From an uncultured Actinomycetes bacterium (GTDB taxonomy: Bacteria > Actinomycetota > Thermoleophilia > Solirubrobacterales > 70-9), in contig CAMLQY010000017.1 in NCBI GenBank assembly GCA_946482365.1, positions 1 through 38,762 of the forward strand: 38,762 bases of DNA. The letters run 5' to 3'. The position numbers and the translations under genes were made by a program. Under the pieces are notes generated by a model. That model had not been told where the DNA came from. It was given only the letters and a program-made list of their open reading frames with translations, and ran no database searches. Of the stretch, positions 1-10,551 are shown piece after piece. The first letter of the stretch is position 1. Each line of letters starts with the position of its first letter.

Positions 1-70
1 GACGTAGCTCAGTTGGTAGAGCGCGAGCTTCCCAAGCTCGAGGTCGCGGGTTCGACCCCCGTCGTCCGCT
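1..70 (+). tRNA. tRNA-Gly (anticodon CCC), 5' end cut by window edge
   Basis: The D-arm (GCTC AGTTGGTA GAGC), anticodon arm (CGAGC-TTCCCAA-GCTCG, anticodon CCC) and T-arm (GCGGG-TTCGACC-CCCGT) are all readable. The 3' acceptor strand CGTCCGC (63-69) needs a 5' partner GCGGACG, of which only GACG is present, so three bases are missing at the left edge. The discriminator base is T70 and no CCA is encoded. The neighbouring GTG-started gene begins about 50 bases downstream on the same strand. Confidence 0.93.
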
Positions 71-122
71 TCTTCGGCTCTCATCGGTCAAGGTTGCCGT
101 CCCGGATTCCGATCTTGGAGAA

Positions 123-2132
123 GTGGTATCTGGGCTGAGCCAACGCGCGCGAAGGACCGTCCTCGTCGGCGGTCTCTTCGCCCTGTGCCTGCTCCTCGCC
201 TTCATCGCGCACGTCGCGGTCGGTTTTGGCGGTCGCAGCACCGATGCGCTCTTCAACACCTGGATCTACAGCGCACTGATGCTGACGAGCGGCGTCGCCT
301 GCCTGCTGCGGGCCGCGCTGGTACCCCGCGAGCGGTTCGTCTGGGCATTGCTGGGCGTCGGCCTGCTGCTCTATGCGGGCGGGGAAATCTATTACGCGGC
401 GGTGCTCGCCGGGCAGGAATCGGTGCCGATTCCCTCGCCCGCCGACGGCGGCTACCTCGCCTTCTATCCACTCGCCTACGTGGCGCTGATCGCCCTTCTG
501 CGGGCGAGGGTCGGAGTCTTCCCGGTCGCGCGGTGGCTGGACGGCGCGATCGTCGGCTCCGCCGTCGCGGCGCTGGCGGCGGCGTTCGCGCTCGGGCCGA
601 TCGTCGACGCCTCCAGCGAAGGCCAGACGCTCGCCGTCGCGACCAACCTCGCCTACCCGATCGCCGACCTGACCCTCTTGACGATGGTGGCAACCGCCGC
701 CTCGTTCACCGGCTGGCGACCGGGACGCAGCTGGGCGGTCCTCGGCGCCGGCCTCATGCTGCTCGCCGTCTCCGACGGCGTCTATCTGCTGCAGGCAGCC
801 AAGGGGACCTACGTCGAAGGCACGATTCTCGACGCCGGCTGGCCATGCGGCGTTCTGCTGGTGGCCAGCGCGGCATGGATCGAGCAGGGCGCCACGGAGC
901 CGCTGCGATCGCGGGCGGTGCGGATCGTCGCGATACCGGCCGCCGCGGCGCTGGTCGCGATCTCCATCCAGGCAGCCGAACGATTCGCCACGACCCCAAC
1001 CGCAGCGGCAGTCATCTCCCTGCTCACCCTGGTCGCGGTCGTCGTGCGGCTGGTCCTCTCGCTGCGTGAGAGCCAGGGGGAGGCTCGCACGAGCGCGCAG
1101 GAGTCGCGCACCGACGAGTTGACCGGGTTGCCCAACCGCAGGGCGCTGATGCTGGACCTGGAGCGCGCGATCGCGCGACCGTCGGCAACTGGCTCCCTTC
1201 GTCTCCTCGCGCTGTTCGACCTCGACGGCTTCAAGGTCTACAACGACGCCTTCGGCCACCCCGCCGGAGACGCACTGCTGCAACGACTCGGCGGGCGACT
1301 GGAGCGCTTCGCGCCCTCGCAGGGCCGCGCCTACCGGTTGGGTGGCGACGAGTTCTGCCTGCTGGCGGAGTGCACGGCGGCGGAGGTCGACGCGGTCGTC
1401 GCCGGGGCCACCGCTGCGCTCTCCGAGCGCGGCGAGGGCTTCTCGGTCACGGCCTCGCAGGGCAGCGTCCTGCTGCCGAGCGAGGCAGCCTCGATCGAGG
1501 AGGCGATGCAGCTCGCCGACCGCCGGATGTACGCGAACAAGGTCAGCGAGCGGACCTCGGCCGGCTCGCAGTCGCGCGACGTGCTGATGACGGCGCTGCG
1601 CGAACGCCAGCCGCAGCTGGCCGAGCAGGCCGTCGACGTCGCCGAGCTGGCGCTGGCGGTCGCCGAGGAGCTGGGAATGGAGGCCGAGCAGCGCGACGAG
1701 ACCTACCGCGCCGCGCAGCTGCACGAGACGGGGAAGATGGCGATCCCCGATGCGATCCTCAACAAGCCGGGCCCGCTCGAGGAGGCCGAGTGGGAGTTCG
1801 TCCGCCAGCACACCCTGATCGGGGAGCGGATCATCGCCTCTGCAGCGGCGCTCGTGCCGGTCGCGCGCCTGGTTCGCTCGAGCGGCGAGCGCTGGGACGG
1901 GGGTGGCTATCCGGACTCCCTGCGCGAAGAGCAGATCCCACTCGGCTCGCGGGTGGTCGCCGTCTGCGAGGCCTACGCGGCGATGGTCTCAGAGCGCCCC
2001 TACAGCGTCGCGATGCGTCCTTCGCGAGCTCTCGAAGAGCTGCGCCGCGGCGCTGGCTCGCAGTTCGACCCTCGGGTCATCGCTGCCTTCGAGCAGGTCG
2101 CGGCGCAGCACGGTCTTCCCATCGGGACCTAG
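123..2132 (+). CDS. Membrane GGDEF diguanylate cyclase fused to a degenerate HD-GYP domain
   Basis: The 669-residue protein has an N-terminal half of about eight or nine hydrophobic helices (residues ~10-315, probable membrane sensor), a GGDEF domain (DELTGLPNRR near 331, LFDLDGFK, GGDEF near 407) and a C-terminal HD-GYP-like domain (~500-660). The cyclase signature GGDEF is intact. The RxxD inhibitory site expected five residues before it is absent (PSQG instead). The HD-GYP domain keeps IPDAILNKPG and DGGGYPDSL, but HD is HE, the HH of HHERWDG is SS (SSGERWDG), and the later aspartates of the DAYDAM-type segment read CEAYAAM. The metal site is therefore probably lost, leaving cyclic-di-GMP synthesis or a binding role. 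The start is GTG 123; the preceding GGAG lies unusually close. Its stop codon overlaps that of the convergent ArsR gene. Confidence 0.9.
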   Translation: MVSGLSQRARRTVLVGGLFALCLLLAFIAHVAVGFGGRSTDALFNTWIYSALMLTSGVACLLRAALVPRERFVWALLGVGLLLYAGGEIYYAAVLAGQESVPIPSPADGGYLAFYPLAYVALIALLRARVGVFPVARWLDGAIVGSAVAALAAAFALGPIVDASSEGQTLAVATNLAYPIADLTLLTMVATAASFTGWRPGRSWAVLGAGLMLLAVSDGVYLLQAAKGTYVEGTILDAGWPCGVLLVASAAWIEQGATEPLRSRAVRIVAIPAAAALVAISIQAAERFATTPTAAAVISLLTLVAVVVRLVLSLRESQGEARTSAQESRTDELTGLPNRRALMLDLERAIARPSATGSLRLLALFDLDGFKVYNDAFGHPAGDALLQRLGGRLERFAPSQGRAYRLGGDEFCLLAECTAAEVDAVVAGATAALSERGEGFSVTASQGSVLLPSEAASIEEAMQLADRRMYANKVSERTSAGSQSRDVLMTALRERQPQLAEQAVDVAELALAVAEELGMEAEQRDETYRAAQLHETGKMAIPDAILNKPGPLEEAEWEFVRQHTLIGERIIASAAALVPVARLVRSSGERWDGGGYPDSLREEQIPLGSRVVAVCEAYAAMVSERPYSVAMRPSRALEELRRGAGSQFDPRVIAAFEQVAAQHGLPIGT

Positions 2133-2395
2133 GCGGCAATGGCCGCTTGGGGCAGCCGGGCCGCCTCGCGGTAGAAGTGCTCGGTGGCGCCGCGCACCTT
2201 GCGTTCGCCCGCCAGCTCGATCAGGCCCGACTCGAACAGCTGGGTCACGTGGTAGTTGACGTTGCTGAGCGGCGTGCGCAACTCGTAGCTGAGTTCGTTG
2301 GGGGAGAGGGTCCGGCCCCCATCCATGCCCAGGACTTCGAGGATTGAGATTCGCAGGGGGTGGGTATTCGCACGTGCCAGAAGCTGCCAGTTCAT
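2129..2395 (-). CDS. ArsR-like winged-helix transcriptional regulator
   Basis: An 88-residue protein that is essentially one winged helix-turn-helix: residues 1-25 form the first helices (NTHPLRISILEVL), followed by LSPNELSYELRTPLSNVNYHV as recognition helix and a wing around ELAGERKVRGATEHFY. This is the ArsR/HTH_20 pattern for regulators that often respond to small molecules or to a protein partner. No cysteine metal site is visible. A good ribosome site (TGGAGGAA) precedes ATG 2395. It is divergent from the secreted repeat protein at 2523, and the shared upstream region carries a candidate operator. Its stop TAG overlaps the stop of the convergent cyclase gene in a CTAG. Confidence 0.85.
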   Translation of the reverse strand: MNWQLLARANTHPLRISILEVLGMDGGRTLSPNELSYELRTPLSNVNYHVTQLFESGLIELAGERKVRGATEHFYREAARLPQAAIAA

Positions 2396-2417
2396 GGGGT
2401 TCCTCCATCTGGGTCGA

Positions 2418-2475
2418 GTTGATCGATACCAACTTCTAGGGATATAGATACCAAAAAGTAGTGGTCTAGATCAAC
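2418..2475. promoter_or_regulatory. Candidate operator between divergent arsR-like gene and secreted protein gene
   Basis: The intergenic region is AT-rich compared with its surroundings. Inverted arms GTTGATC (2418-2424) and GATCAAC (2469-2475) enclose two direct copies of GATACCAA (2425-2432 and 2447-2454) whose starts are 22 bases apart, about two helical turns. The layout suits a dimeric winged-helix regulator acting on itself and on the divergent gene. Binding by the neighbouring ArsR-like protein is inference. Confidence 0.5.
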
Positions 2476-2522
2476 AAAATCGGGTAAGATCACTGGAAAT
2501 GGCTTCTGGAAGGGAGAATCGG

Positions 2523-5414
2523 ATGGGCAGAGGTGCAGGGATTTTCAGGCTTCTCGCGGTCGCGGGAGCGGCGTTGGCGCTGAGCGCCCCCTCCGCGCTC
2601 GCCAGCACCGACGACATCATCGCCCCCTCCGACCCGGACGACCCCCAGGCGGACAGCGGCTGGCAGGCGGGGACCTGCACGGTGGACACCCCGACCTGCA
2701 GCGTCGACACGCCGGCGCAGTTCTTCGAACAGGCGGCAGGCCACCCCCCGGTGGGCTTCACGCAGTTCATCGTCAAGCACGAACCGCCGGGGGAAACCCC
2801 TGTCGACGAACTGAAGACCGTCCGCGTCGACCTCCCGGTCGGGCTCAGCGTCAACCCCGGTGCCACTCCTCAGTGCCCGCTGGCGACCTTCGAAGCCGAC
2901 CCGGCGACGTGCCCGCTCGGCTCGGGCGTCGGCTACAGCGTCGTAACCGCGTCGGTCCCCCCTCTTGGCCTCCCCATTCAGGTGCCGGAAGAACCGACCG
3001 TCTACAACATCGTGCCGCCGGCAGGGGAACCGGCGCGGTTCGGCCTTCACCTGCTCGGCAACGACATCTTCCTGCGCGCCGACGTCGCCTGGGACGGCGA
3101 CTACCACGAGGGCTTCACGATCGACGTCCCCCCGACGCCGTTCGAGTCGCTGCCGCTCGTCAAAGGCGGCGTCGTGCTCAAAAACCGCCTCGTCTTCGAC
3201 GGTCGCTCCGGGGACGGCACCTTCATCAGCACGCCGAGCACCTGCCTGGGGCCGGCGGTCTCGCCCTTCGAGCACGTCTACTCGACCTGGCTGCTCGCCA
3301 GCTCGGTGACGGAAGAGGAAGACCCCGAATACGACTTCCCCGCCGACGCCAACCCGCCCTTCGAGTCCCGGATCCCGCCCGGGACCTCGCCCAAAGAATG
3401 CGACAGCGTTCCCTTCGAGCCGTCGATCGAAGCCGACCCGAACACCGCGGTGACCGACTCGCCTTCCGGCGCGACGGTCGAGGTGACGCTGCCCCACCAG
3501 ACCGAAAGCGGGGGGACCGACCAGGAAACCTCGCACGTGCGGACCGCCAGGGTGACGCTCCCCGCCGGGATGGGCCTCAACCCCTCCGCCGCCAACGGCC
3601 TGCAGGCGTGCACCGACGCGCAGTTCGGCAAGGGCACGAGGAACACGGCGAACTCCTGCCCGGCCGAGTCGAGAGTCGGCTCGGTCTCCGTCGCGACCTC
3701 ACCGCTGCCGGAGGGGCCGCTGACCGGTGGGGTCTACGTCGGCCAGCAGCTCAGCCGCGACCCCGCCTCGGGCGACGCCTATCGGATCTTCGTCGAGGCG
3801 AAGTCCGATCGCTACGGCGTCGTCGCGCGCCTGATCGGCAACGTCAGCGCCGACCCGCTCACCGGCCAGCTGACGACCACCTTCGCCGAGAACCCGCAGG
3901 TGCCCTTCGACACCTTCAGCATCACCTTCGACGGGGGGCCGAAGGCGCCGCTGACCAGCCCGCCCACCTGCGGACCCCACACGACGGTGACCGAGATGGT
4001 CCCGTGGACCACCGCGGTCGGCTCGGTTCCGGCCGGCCAGGAAGGGGGCCCCTCCGACGACCCGCCCGCCACTGACGACGACGAGTTCGAGCTCACCGAC
4101 CAGCCGGGCGGCGGGGCGTGTGCGAAAACGCTGGCCGAGCGCCCGTTCGGGCCGAGCTTCGGCGCCCGCACGGCAGAGCCCAAAGCCGGCGCGTACAGGC
4201 CGTTCTCGGCCAGCGTCGTCCGCTCCGACGGCAACCAGGAGCTGAAGGGCGTCAACGTCGACCTGCCACCCGGCCTGACCGCCAAGCTGGCCGGCGTCCG
4301 CTACTGCCCCGAGCCCACGCTCGCCGCCGCGGCTGCCAACGGTGGCCTGGCGGAGGCGGCCAGTCCGAGCTGCCCCGCCTCGAGCCTGGTGGGCAGTGCC
4401 TCGGTGACCGCCGGCAGCGGGCCCAGCCCATTTCCCATCGCCGGCAAGGCTTTCCTCTCGGGCCCCTACAACGGGGCTCCCCTTTCCCTGGCAGTCGTCA
4501 CCCCCGCCACGGCCGGGCCGTTCGACCTCGGAACGGTCGTGGTGAGGGTGGCGCTGTTCGTCGACCCGAGGACCGCCCAGGTGCGCGCCGTCTCCGACCC
4601 GATTCCGCATGTCTTCGGCGGTGCCCTGCTCGACGTTCGCTCGGTCGACGTCACCCTCGACCGGCCGAAGTTCTCGCTCAACGGCACGAACTGCTCGCCG
4701 CTGGCGGTTGGCGGCACGCTGCGGGGCGGTGGCGGCAACCCGCTCGACCCGGCGAGCTTCAGCTCGCTGCCCGCATCGGTGCCCTTCCAGCTCGACGGCT
4801 GCGATCGCCTCGGCTTCGAGCCGAAACTGTTCATGCGCGCCTTCGGCGGGACCCGCCGGGGCAAGAGCCCGAAGCTGCGCGCCATCCTCGTCGCCCGTGA
4901 GGGCGACGCCAACATCGGCCGCGCCGCGGTGACCCTTCCCAAGGCGGTCATCCTCGAACAGTCGAGCCTCGAAAACATCTGCACGCGGACGCAGTTCGCC
5001 GCCAATGACTGCCCGAAGAGCTCGATCTACGGATTCGCGACCGCGGAGACGCCGCTGCTGGACGGGCCGCTCAAAGGCCCCGTCTACCTGCGCTCCTCCG
5101 ACAACGAACTGCCGGACCTGGTCGCGGCGCTGCGCGGCCAGGTGGACGTCGAGCTCGTCGGCCGCATCGACAGCGCCAAAGGGCGGCTGCGCACCACCTA
5201 CGACGTCGTCCCCGACGTGCCGGTCTCGAAGTTCACGCTGATCGTGCGCGGCGGCAAGAAACGAGGCCTGCTGGTCAACACGACGAACCTCTGCGCCAAG
5301 AAGAAGCACAAAGTCATCGCCCGCTTCCGGGGGCAGAACGGCAAGAAGGCCAACATGCGACCGAAGCTGCGGGCGCCTTGCAAGAAGAAAGGCCGTAAGA
5401 AGAAAGGCGCTTAG
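2523..5414 (+). CDS. Large secreted four-repeat surface protein, lysine-rich C-terminus
   Basis: About 963 residues with an N-terminal signal peptide (basic start, hydrophobic stretch, SALAS cleavage region). The rest is four diverged copies of one module. Each opens with a strand such as VDLPVGLSVNP, VTLPAGMGLNP, VDLPPGLTAKL or VTLPKAVILEQ, then a cysteine pair (e.g. QCPLATF...TCPLGS, ACTDAQF...SCPAES, CTRTQF...DCPKSS), then a GxVYL/GPVYL-like strand and a closing NLC or PTCGP motif. Paired cysteines in an exported protein suggest disulfides. The tail is strongly basic (KKKGRKKKGA). ATG 2523 is preferred over ATG 2499 because AGGGAG (2511-2516) lies six bases before it. The function is unknown; I believe such proteins are common in Solirubrobacterales-like genomes, but that is recollection. 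Confidence 0.8.
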   Translation: MGRGAGIFRLLAVAGAALALSAPSALASTDDIIAPSDPDDPQADSGWQAGTCTVDTPTCSVDTPAQFFEQAAGHPPVGFTQFIVKHEPPGETPVDELKTVRVDLPVGLSVNPGATPQCPLATFEADPATCPLGSGVGYSVVTASVPPLGLPIQVPEEPTVYNIVPPAGEPARFGLHLLGNDIFLRADVAWDGDYHEGFTIDVPPTPFESLPLVKGGVVLKNRLVFDGRSGDGTFISTPSTCLGPAVSPFEHVYSTWLLASSVTEEEDPEYDFPADANPPFESRIPPGTSPKECDSVPFEPSIEADPNTAVTDSPSGATVEVTLPHQTESGGTDQETSHVRTARVTLPAGMGLNPSAANGLQACTDAQFGKGTRNTANSCPAESRVGSVSVATSPLPEGPLTGGVYVGQQLSRDPASGDAYRIFVEAKSDRYGVVARLIGNVSADPLTGQLTTTFAENPQVPFDTFSITFDGGPKAPLTSPPTCGPHTTVTEMVPWTTAVGSVPAGQEGGPSDDPPATDDDEFELTDQPGGGACAKTLAERPFGPSFGARTAEPKAGAYRPFSASVVRSDGNQELKGVNVDLPPGLTAKLAGVRYCPEPTLAAAAANGGLAEAASPSCPASSLVGSASVTAGSGPSPFPIAGKAFLSGPYNGAPLSLAVVTPATAGPFDLGTVVVRVALFVDPRTAQVRAVSDPIPHVFGGALLDVRSVDVTLDRPKFSLNGTNCSPLAVGGTLRGGGGNPLDPASFSSLPASVPFQLDGCDRLGFEPKLFMRAFGGTRRGKSPKLRAILVAREGDANIGRAAVTLPKAVILEQSSLENICTRTQFAANDCPKSSIYGFATAETPLLDGPLKGPVYLRSSDNELPDLVAALRGQVDVELVGRIDSAKGRLRTTYDVVPDVPVSKFTLIVRGGKKRGLLVNTTNLCAKKKHKVIARFRGQNGKKANMRPKLRAPCKKKGRKKKGA

Positions 5415-6112
5415 GTCGGCTGGCTCGTCGGCCGGATGAGGATCTCGTTGACGTCGACGCCGGGGCGCTGCTCGAGGGCGTAGATCACCGCCTTGGCGAT
5501 GTCCTCGTCGCGCAGCGCCCACTCGCCCGGGCGGTTGTCGAAGAAGGGGGTGTCGGTCATCCCCGGCTCGATCAGGGTGACGCGGATGTCGTGGTTCTCG
5601 TGCATCTGGCGCAGCTCGGCGCGCAGCGCCTCGCCGATCGCGGTCGCCGCCCACTTGGTCGCCGAGTAGAGCGAGCCCGGCAGCGCCCGGCGCCCGGCGA
5701 CCGAGCTGGTGACGAGGAAGTGGCCGTCGCCGCGCTCGAGCAGGTGGGGGAGGGTGGCGCGTATCGTCAGCGCGACCCCGTAGACGTTGGTCAGGACCAT
5801 CGAGCGCCAGTGCTCGGGCGACTCTTCGAGGAAGCCGCGAGAGGCGCCGAAGCCGGCGTTGGCGAAGACGGCGTCGATGCGCCCGAAGCGCTCGATCGCA
5901 GCCCCAGCCGTCGCCTGCACCTCGTCCCACTCGGTGACGTCGCAGCGCACCGCCAGCGCCCGCTCCTCGCCGCCGAGCTCGGCGACCAGCTCCTCCAGCG
6001 GCTCCAGCCGCCGGGCGGCCAGCACCAACCGGTAGCTTCCGGCTGCCGCCCGCGCCGTAGCCGCGCCGATACCGCTGGAAGCCCCGGTGATGAGCAGGAC
6101 TGGGTCGGCCAT
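5411..6112 (-). CDS. Short-chain dehydrogenase/reductase (classical SDR)
   Basis: A 233-residue Rossmann-fold oxidoreductase. The cofactor motif TGASSGIG sits at residues 9-16, followed by the basic pair AARR that favours NADP(H). NAG (in NAGFGASRG) and the catalytic Ser (TSSVAGR) with Tyr-x3-Lys (YSATK) are all present. The substrate cannot be deduced. The gene converges on the secreted repeat protein and the two stop codons overlap within TTAG (5411-5414). It is divergent from ccmE, with a short spacer of about 35 bases that must hold both promoters. Confidence 0.92.
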   Translation of the reverse strand: MADPVLLITGASSGIGAATARAAAGSYRLVLAARRLEPLEELVAELGGEERALAVRCDVTEWDEVQATAGAAIERFGRIDAVFANAGFGASRGFLEESPEHWRSMVLTNVYGVALTIRATLPHLLERGDGHFLVTSSVAGRRALPGSLYSATKWAATAIGEALRAELRQMHENHDIRVTLIEPGMTDTPFFDNRPGEWALRDEDIAKAVIYALEQRPGVDVNEILIRPTSQPT

Positions 6113-6147
6113 GGGCCGATTCTCTCAATTGGGATAATTCGCCGCTC

Positions 6148-6541
6148 GTGGACCCTCAGCGCAAGCGGAAGATCCGGCTGGTAGTGGCCCTAAGCGTCGC
6201 CGTGATGCTGGCGGCGGCGCTCGTCTACACGTCCTTCAGCGCCGCAACGGCCGCCAAGGAGCCGTCGGAACTGCTCAACGCGGCCCCGGGCACCACCTAC
6301 GAAATGACCGGCAGGGTCGTCAAGGGCTCGGTCCAGCGTGAGGACGACGGCCTCCGCTTCCGGGTCGCGGATCGAGACGGGGGAGGCGAGAGCATCGCGG
6401 TCACCTACAGCGGCGTCGTCCCGGACCCCTTCCGCGGCGGCCGCGAGATCATCCTCACCGGTGCGGTTGCGGGCGGTGGCGTCTTCGTCGGCGAGCCCGA
6501 CACGCTGATCACCAAGTGCCCGTCGAAGTTCACCGCCTCGG

Positions 6542-6552
<11 letters not shown>
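6148..6552 (+). CDS. ccmE: Cytochrome c maturation protein CcmE, CxxxF variant
   Basis: A 134-residue haem chaperone. One N-terminal membrane helix (residues ~10-32) is followed by an OB-fold domain: YEMTGRVVKGS, LRFRVADRDGG, IAVTYSGVVPDPFRGGREIILTG. Classical CcmE binds haem through His in HxxxY. Here the equivalent segment near the C-terminus reads LITKCPSKF, so Cys replaces His and Phe replaces Tyr. CxxxY versions are known in some bacteria and archaea; the Phe is an extra departure. The start is GTG 6148 with no strong ribosome site. The gene overlaps ccmF by 11 bases, so the two are translationally coupled. No ccmABC genes are in the window. Confidence 0.88.
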
Positions 6553-8939
<2,387 letters not shown>

Positions 8940-8968
<29 letters not shown>

Positions 8969-9164
8969 CGACGAAGAGGATCGCGAAGAAGACCGTCGCC
9001 CGGTCGAGGTTGCGCTCGACCATCGAGCCGCCGCCGAAGGAGCTGCCCCCGCCGCCGATGCCGAAGGCGCCGGAGAGACCGGTGTCTTTGCCCGAGTGCA
9101 GCAGGATCAGGAAGATCAGCACCACGGAGATGAGCACCTGAAGAAGGCTGAGCAGCGTATACAC
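8940..9164 (-). CDS. secG: Preprotein translocase subunit SecG
   Basis: A 74-residue membrane protein with two hydrophobic helices (residues 2-23 and ~55-73). Between them is a glycine/serine-rich cytoplasmic loop (GLSGAFGIGGGGSSFGGGS) typical of SecG. It supports SecYE in protein export. The length fits the family. The gene is convergent with ccmF and overlaps it by 29 bases, and it faces away from the alkB operon. Confidence 0.93.
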
Positions 9165-9188
9165 GGGCGGGATGGTAGCGAGACGCCC

Positions 9189-9251
9189 CCCTCGAGGGGT
9201 GCAACGCTTTTGCGGCCCATATCGCGCCCTTTGCGTTGCACCCCTCGAGGG
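9189..9251. repeat. Perfect 19-bp inverted repeat (long hairpin) between secG and alkB
   Basis: The arms 9189-9207 and 9233-9251 are exact reverse complements (CCCTCGAGGGGTGCAACGC on the left) separated by 25 bases. Each arm contains the smaller palindrome CCCTCGAGGG. It sits upstream of two divergent genes, so it is unlikely to be a simple terminator, and there is no T-tract. It could be a REP-like repeat or a protein-binding site. Confidence 0.75.
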
Positions 9252-9300
9252 ACGGGGACAGTCCAGCTGGAATTGTTGCGGTGATTTACAAAATGCGCTA

Positions 9301-9341
9301 CCTTGTCAACCAAGCAGACGAGTATCGATAATTTGACAAGG
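9301..9341. promoter_or_regulatory. alkB promoter with operator-like palindrome
   Basis: A perfect 9-bp inverted repeat, CCTTGTCAA (9301-9309) and TTGACAAGG (9333-9341), brackets a plausible promoter: -35 TTGTCA (9303-9308), 18-base spacer, -10 GATAAT (9327-9332). The right arm runs into the ribosome site AAGGAGGAG of alkB. A repressor bound here would block the promoter. The TetR gene at the end of the operon is the natural candidate, which is inference. Confidence 0.6.
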
Positions 9342-9348
9342 AGGAGCG

Positions 9349-10551
9349 ATGGAGGCAGCTACCCATAGCCACCACGACCACGGCCCGGCGATCGAGCTCA
9401 ACCCGGCCGGCTGGCGCGACGGCAAGCGCTATGCGTGGCTGCTCGGCCTGGTCGTTCCTTTCGCCCCCTTCATCGCCTGGGCCAGCGTCGAGGTGACCGG
9501 GTTCGACTTCTTCTGGTTCTTCGGGCCCCTGCTCGTCTTCGTCGCCTTCCCGATCCTCGACATCGTGATCGGCATGGACGCGACCAACCCGCCTGACAGC
9601 GTGCTCAAATGGCTCGAGCAGGACCGCTACTACCGCTGGTGCACCTACCTCTTCATCCCGGTCCAGTACGCCGGCCTCGTCTTCGCCTGCTGGCTCTGGT
9701 CGAGCGGCGATCTCTCGCTGTGGGAGAACCTCGGCCTGGCGCTGACGATGGGTGTGGTCGGCGGGATCGCGATCAACACCGCGCACGAGCTCGGCCACAA
9801 GCGCGACGGCGCCGAGCGCTGGCTGAGCCGGGTGGCGCTGGCGCAGACCGGCTACGGCCACTTCTTCATCGAGCACAACCGCGGCCACCACGTCCGTGTC
9901 GCCACTCCCGAGGACCCCGCCAGCTCGCGGCTGGGGGAGAGCTTCTGGGCCTTCCTGCCACGCACCGTCGCCGGCAGCCTGCGCTCCGCCTGGGGAATCG
10001 AGTGCGCCCGGCTCGACCGCATGGGCAAGTCGCACTGGACGCTGCGCAACGACATCCTCAGCGCCTGGGCGATGACGGTCGTGCTGTTCGGGGCCCTGGT
10101 CGCCGTCTTCGGGCTCGTCGTCCTGCCCTATCTCCTGATCCAGGCGCTCGGCTTCACCCTGCTGGAGGTCGTCAACTACCTCGAGCACTACGGCCTGCTG
10201 CGCCAGCAGAAGGAGGACGGGCGCTACGAGCGCTGCCTCCCCGAGCACAGCTGGAACAGCAACAACGTCGCCTCCAACGTCCTCCTCTACCACCTGCAGC
10301 GCCACAGCGACCACCACGCCAACCCGACCCGCCGCTACCAGGCCCTGCGCCACGTCGACGAGGCGCCGCAGCTGCCCACCGGGTACGCCGGGATGATCGT
10401 GCTTGCCTGGATCCCGCCGCTCTGGCGCCGGGTGATGGACCATCGCCTGCTCGAGCACTACGGCGGCGACGTCAGCCGCGCCAACATCCAGCCGCGGGCG
10501 CGCCGCCGCATCCTCGCCCGCTACGGGAACGGGGTGGAGGCGTCCGCGTGA
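9349..10551 (+). CDS. alkB: Alkane 1-monooxygenase AlkB
   Basis: A 400-residue integral-membrane non-haem di-iron hydroxylase that oxidises the terminal carbon of medium-chain alkanes. The histidine boxes are complete: HELGHK (~147), EHNRGHH (~176), the NYLEHYGL segment specific to AlkB (~284) and LQRHSDHH (~322). Four or more hydrophobic helices precede and separate them. The N-terminus is histidine-rich (HSHHDHG). A strong AAGGAGGAG ribosome site precedes ATG 9349. The next gene, rubredoxin, overlaps by four bases (GTGA) and supplies electrons, as in known alkB-rubredoxin operons. Confidence 0.97.
   Translation: MEAATHSHHDHGPAIELNPAGWRDGKRYAWLLGLVVPFAPFIAWASVEVTGFDFFWFFGPLLVFVAFPILDIVIGMDATNPPDSVLKWLEQDRYYRWCTYLFIPVQYAGLVFACWLWSSGDLSLWENLGLALTMGVVGGIAINTAHELGHKRDGAERWLSRVALAQTGYGHFFIEHNRGHHVRVATPEDPASSRLGESFWAFLPRTVAGSLRSAWGIECARLDRMGKSHWTLRNDILSAWAMTVVLFGALVAVFGLVVLPYLLIQALGFTLLEVVNYLEHYGLLRQQKEDGRYERCLPEHSWNSNNVASNVLLYHLQRHSDHHANPTRRYQALRHVDEAPQLPTGYAGMIVLAWIPPLWRRVMDHRLLEHYGGDVSRANIQPRARRRILARYGNGVEASA

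Noticed and set aside
81..1811. Long open frame antisense to the cyclase gene
   Set aside because: Arginine- and aspartate-rich translation without motifs, typical of GC-rich shadow frames; the plus strand encodes clear GGDEF and HD-GYP motifs.
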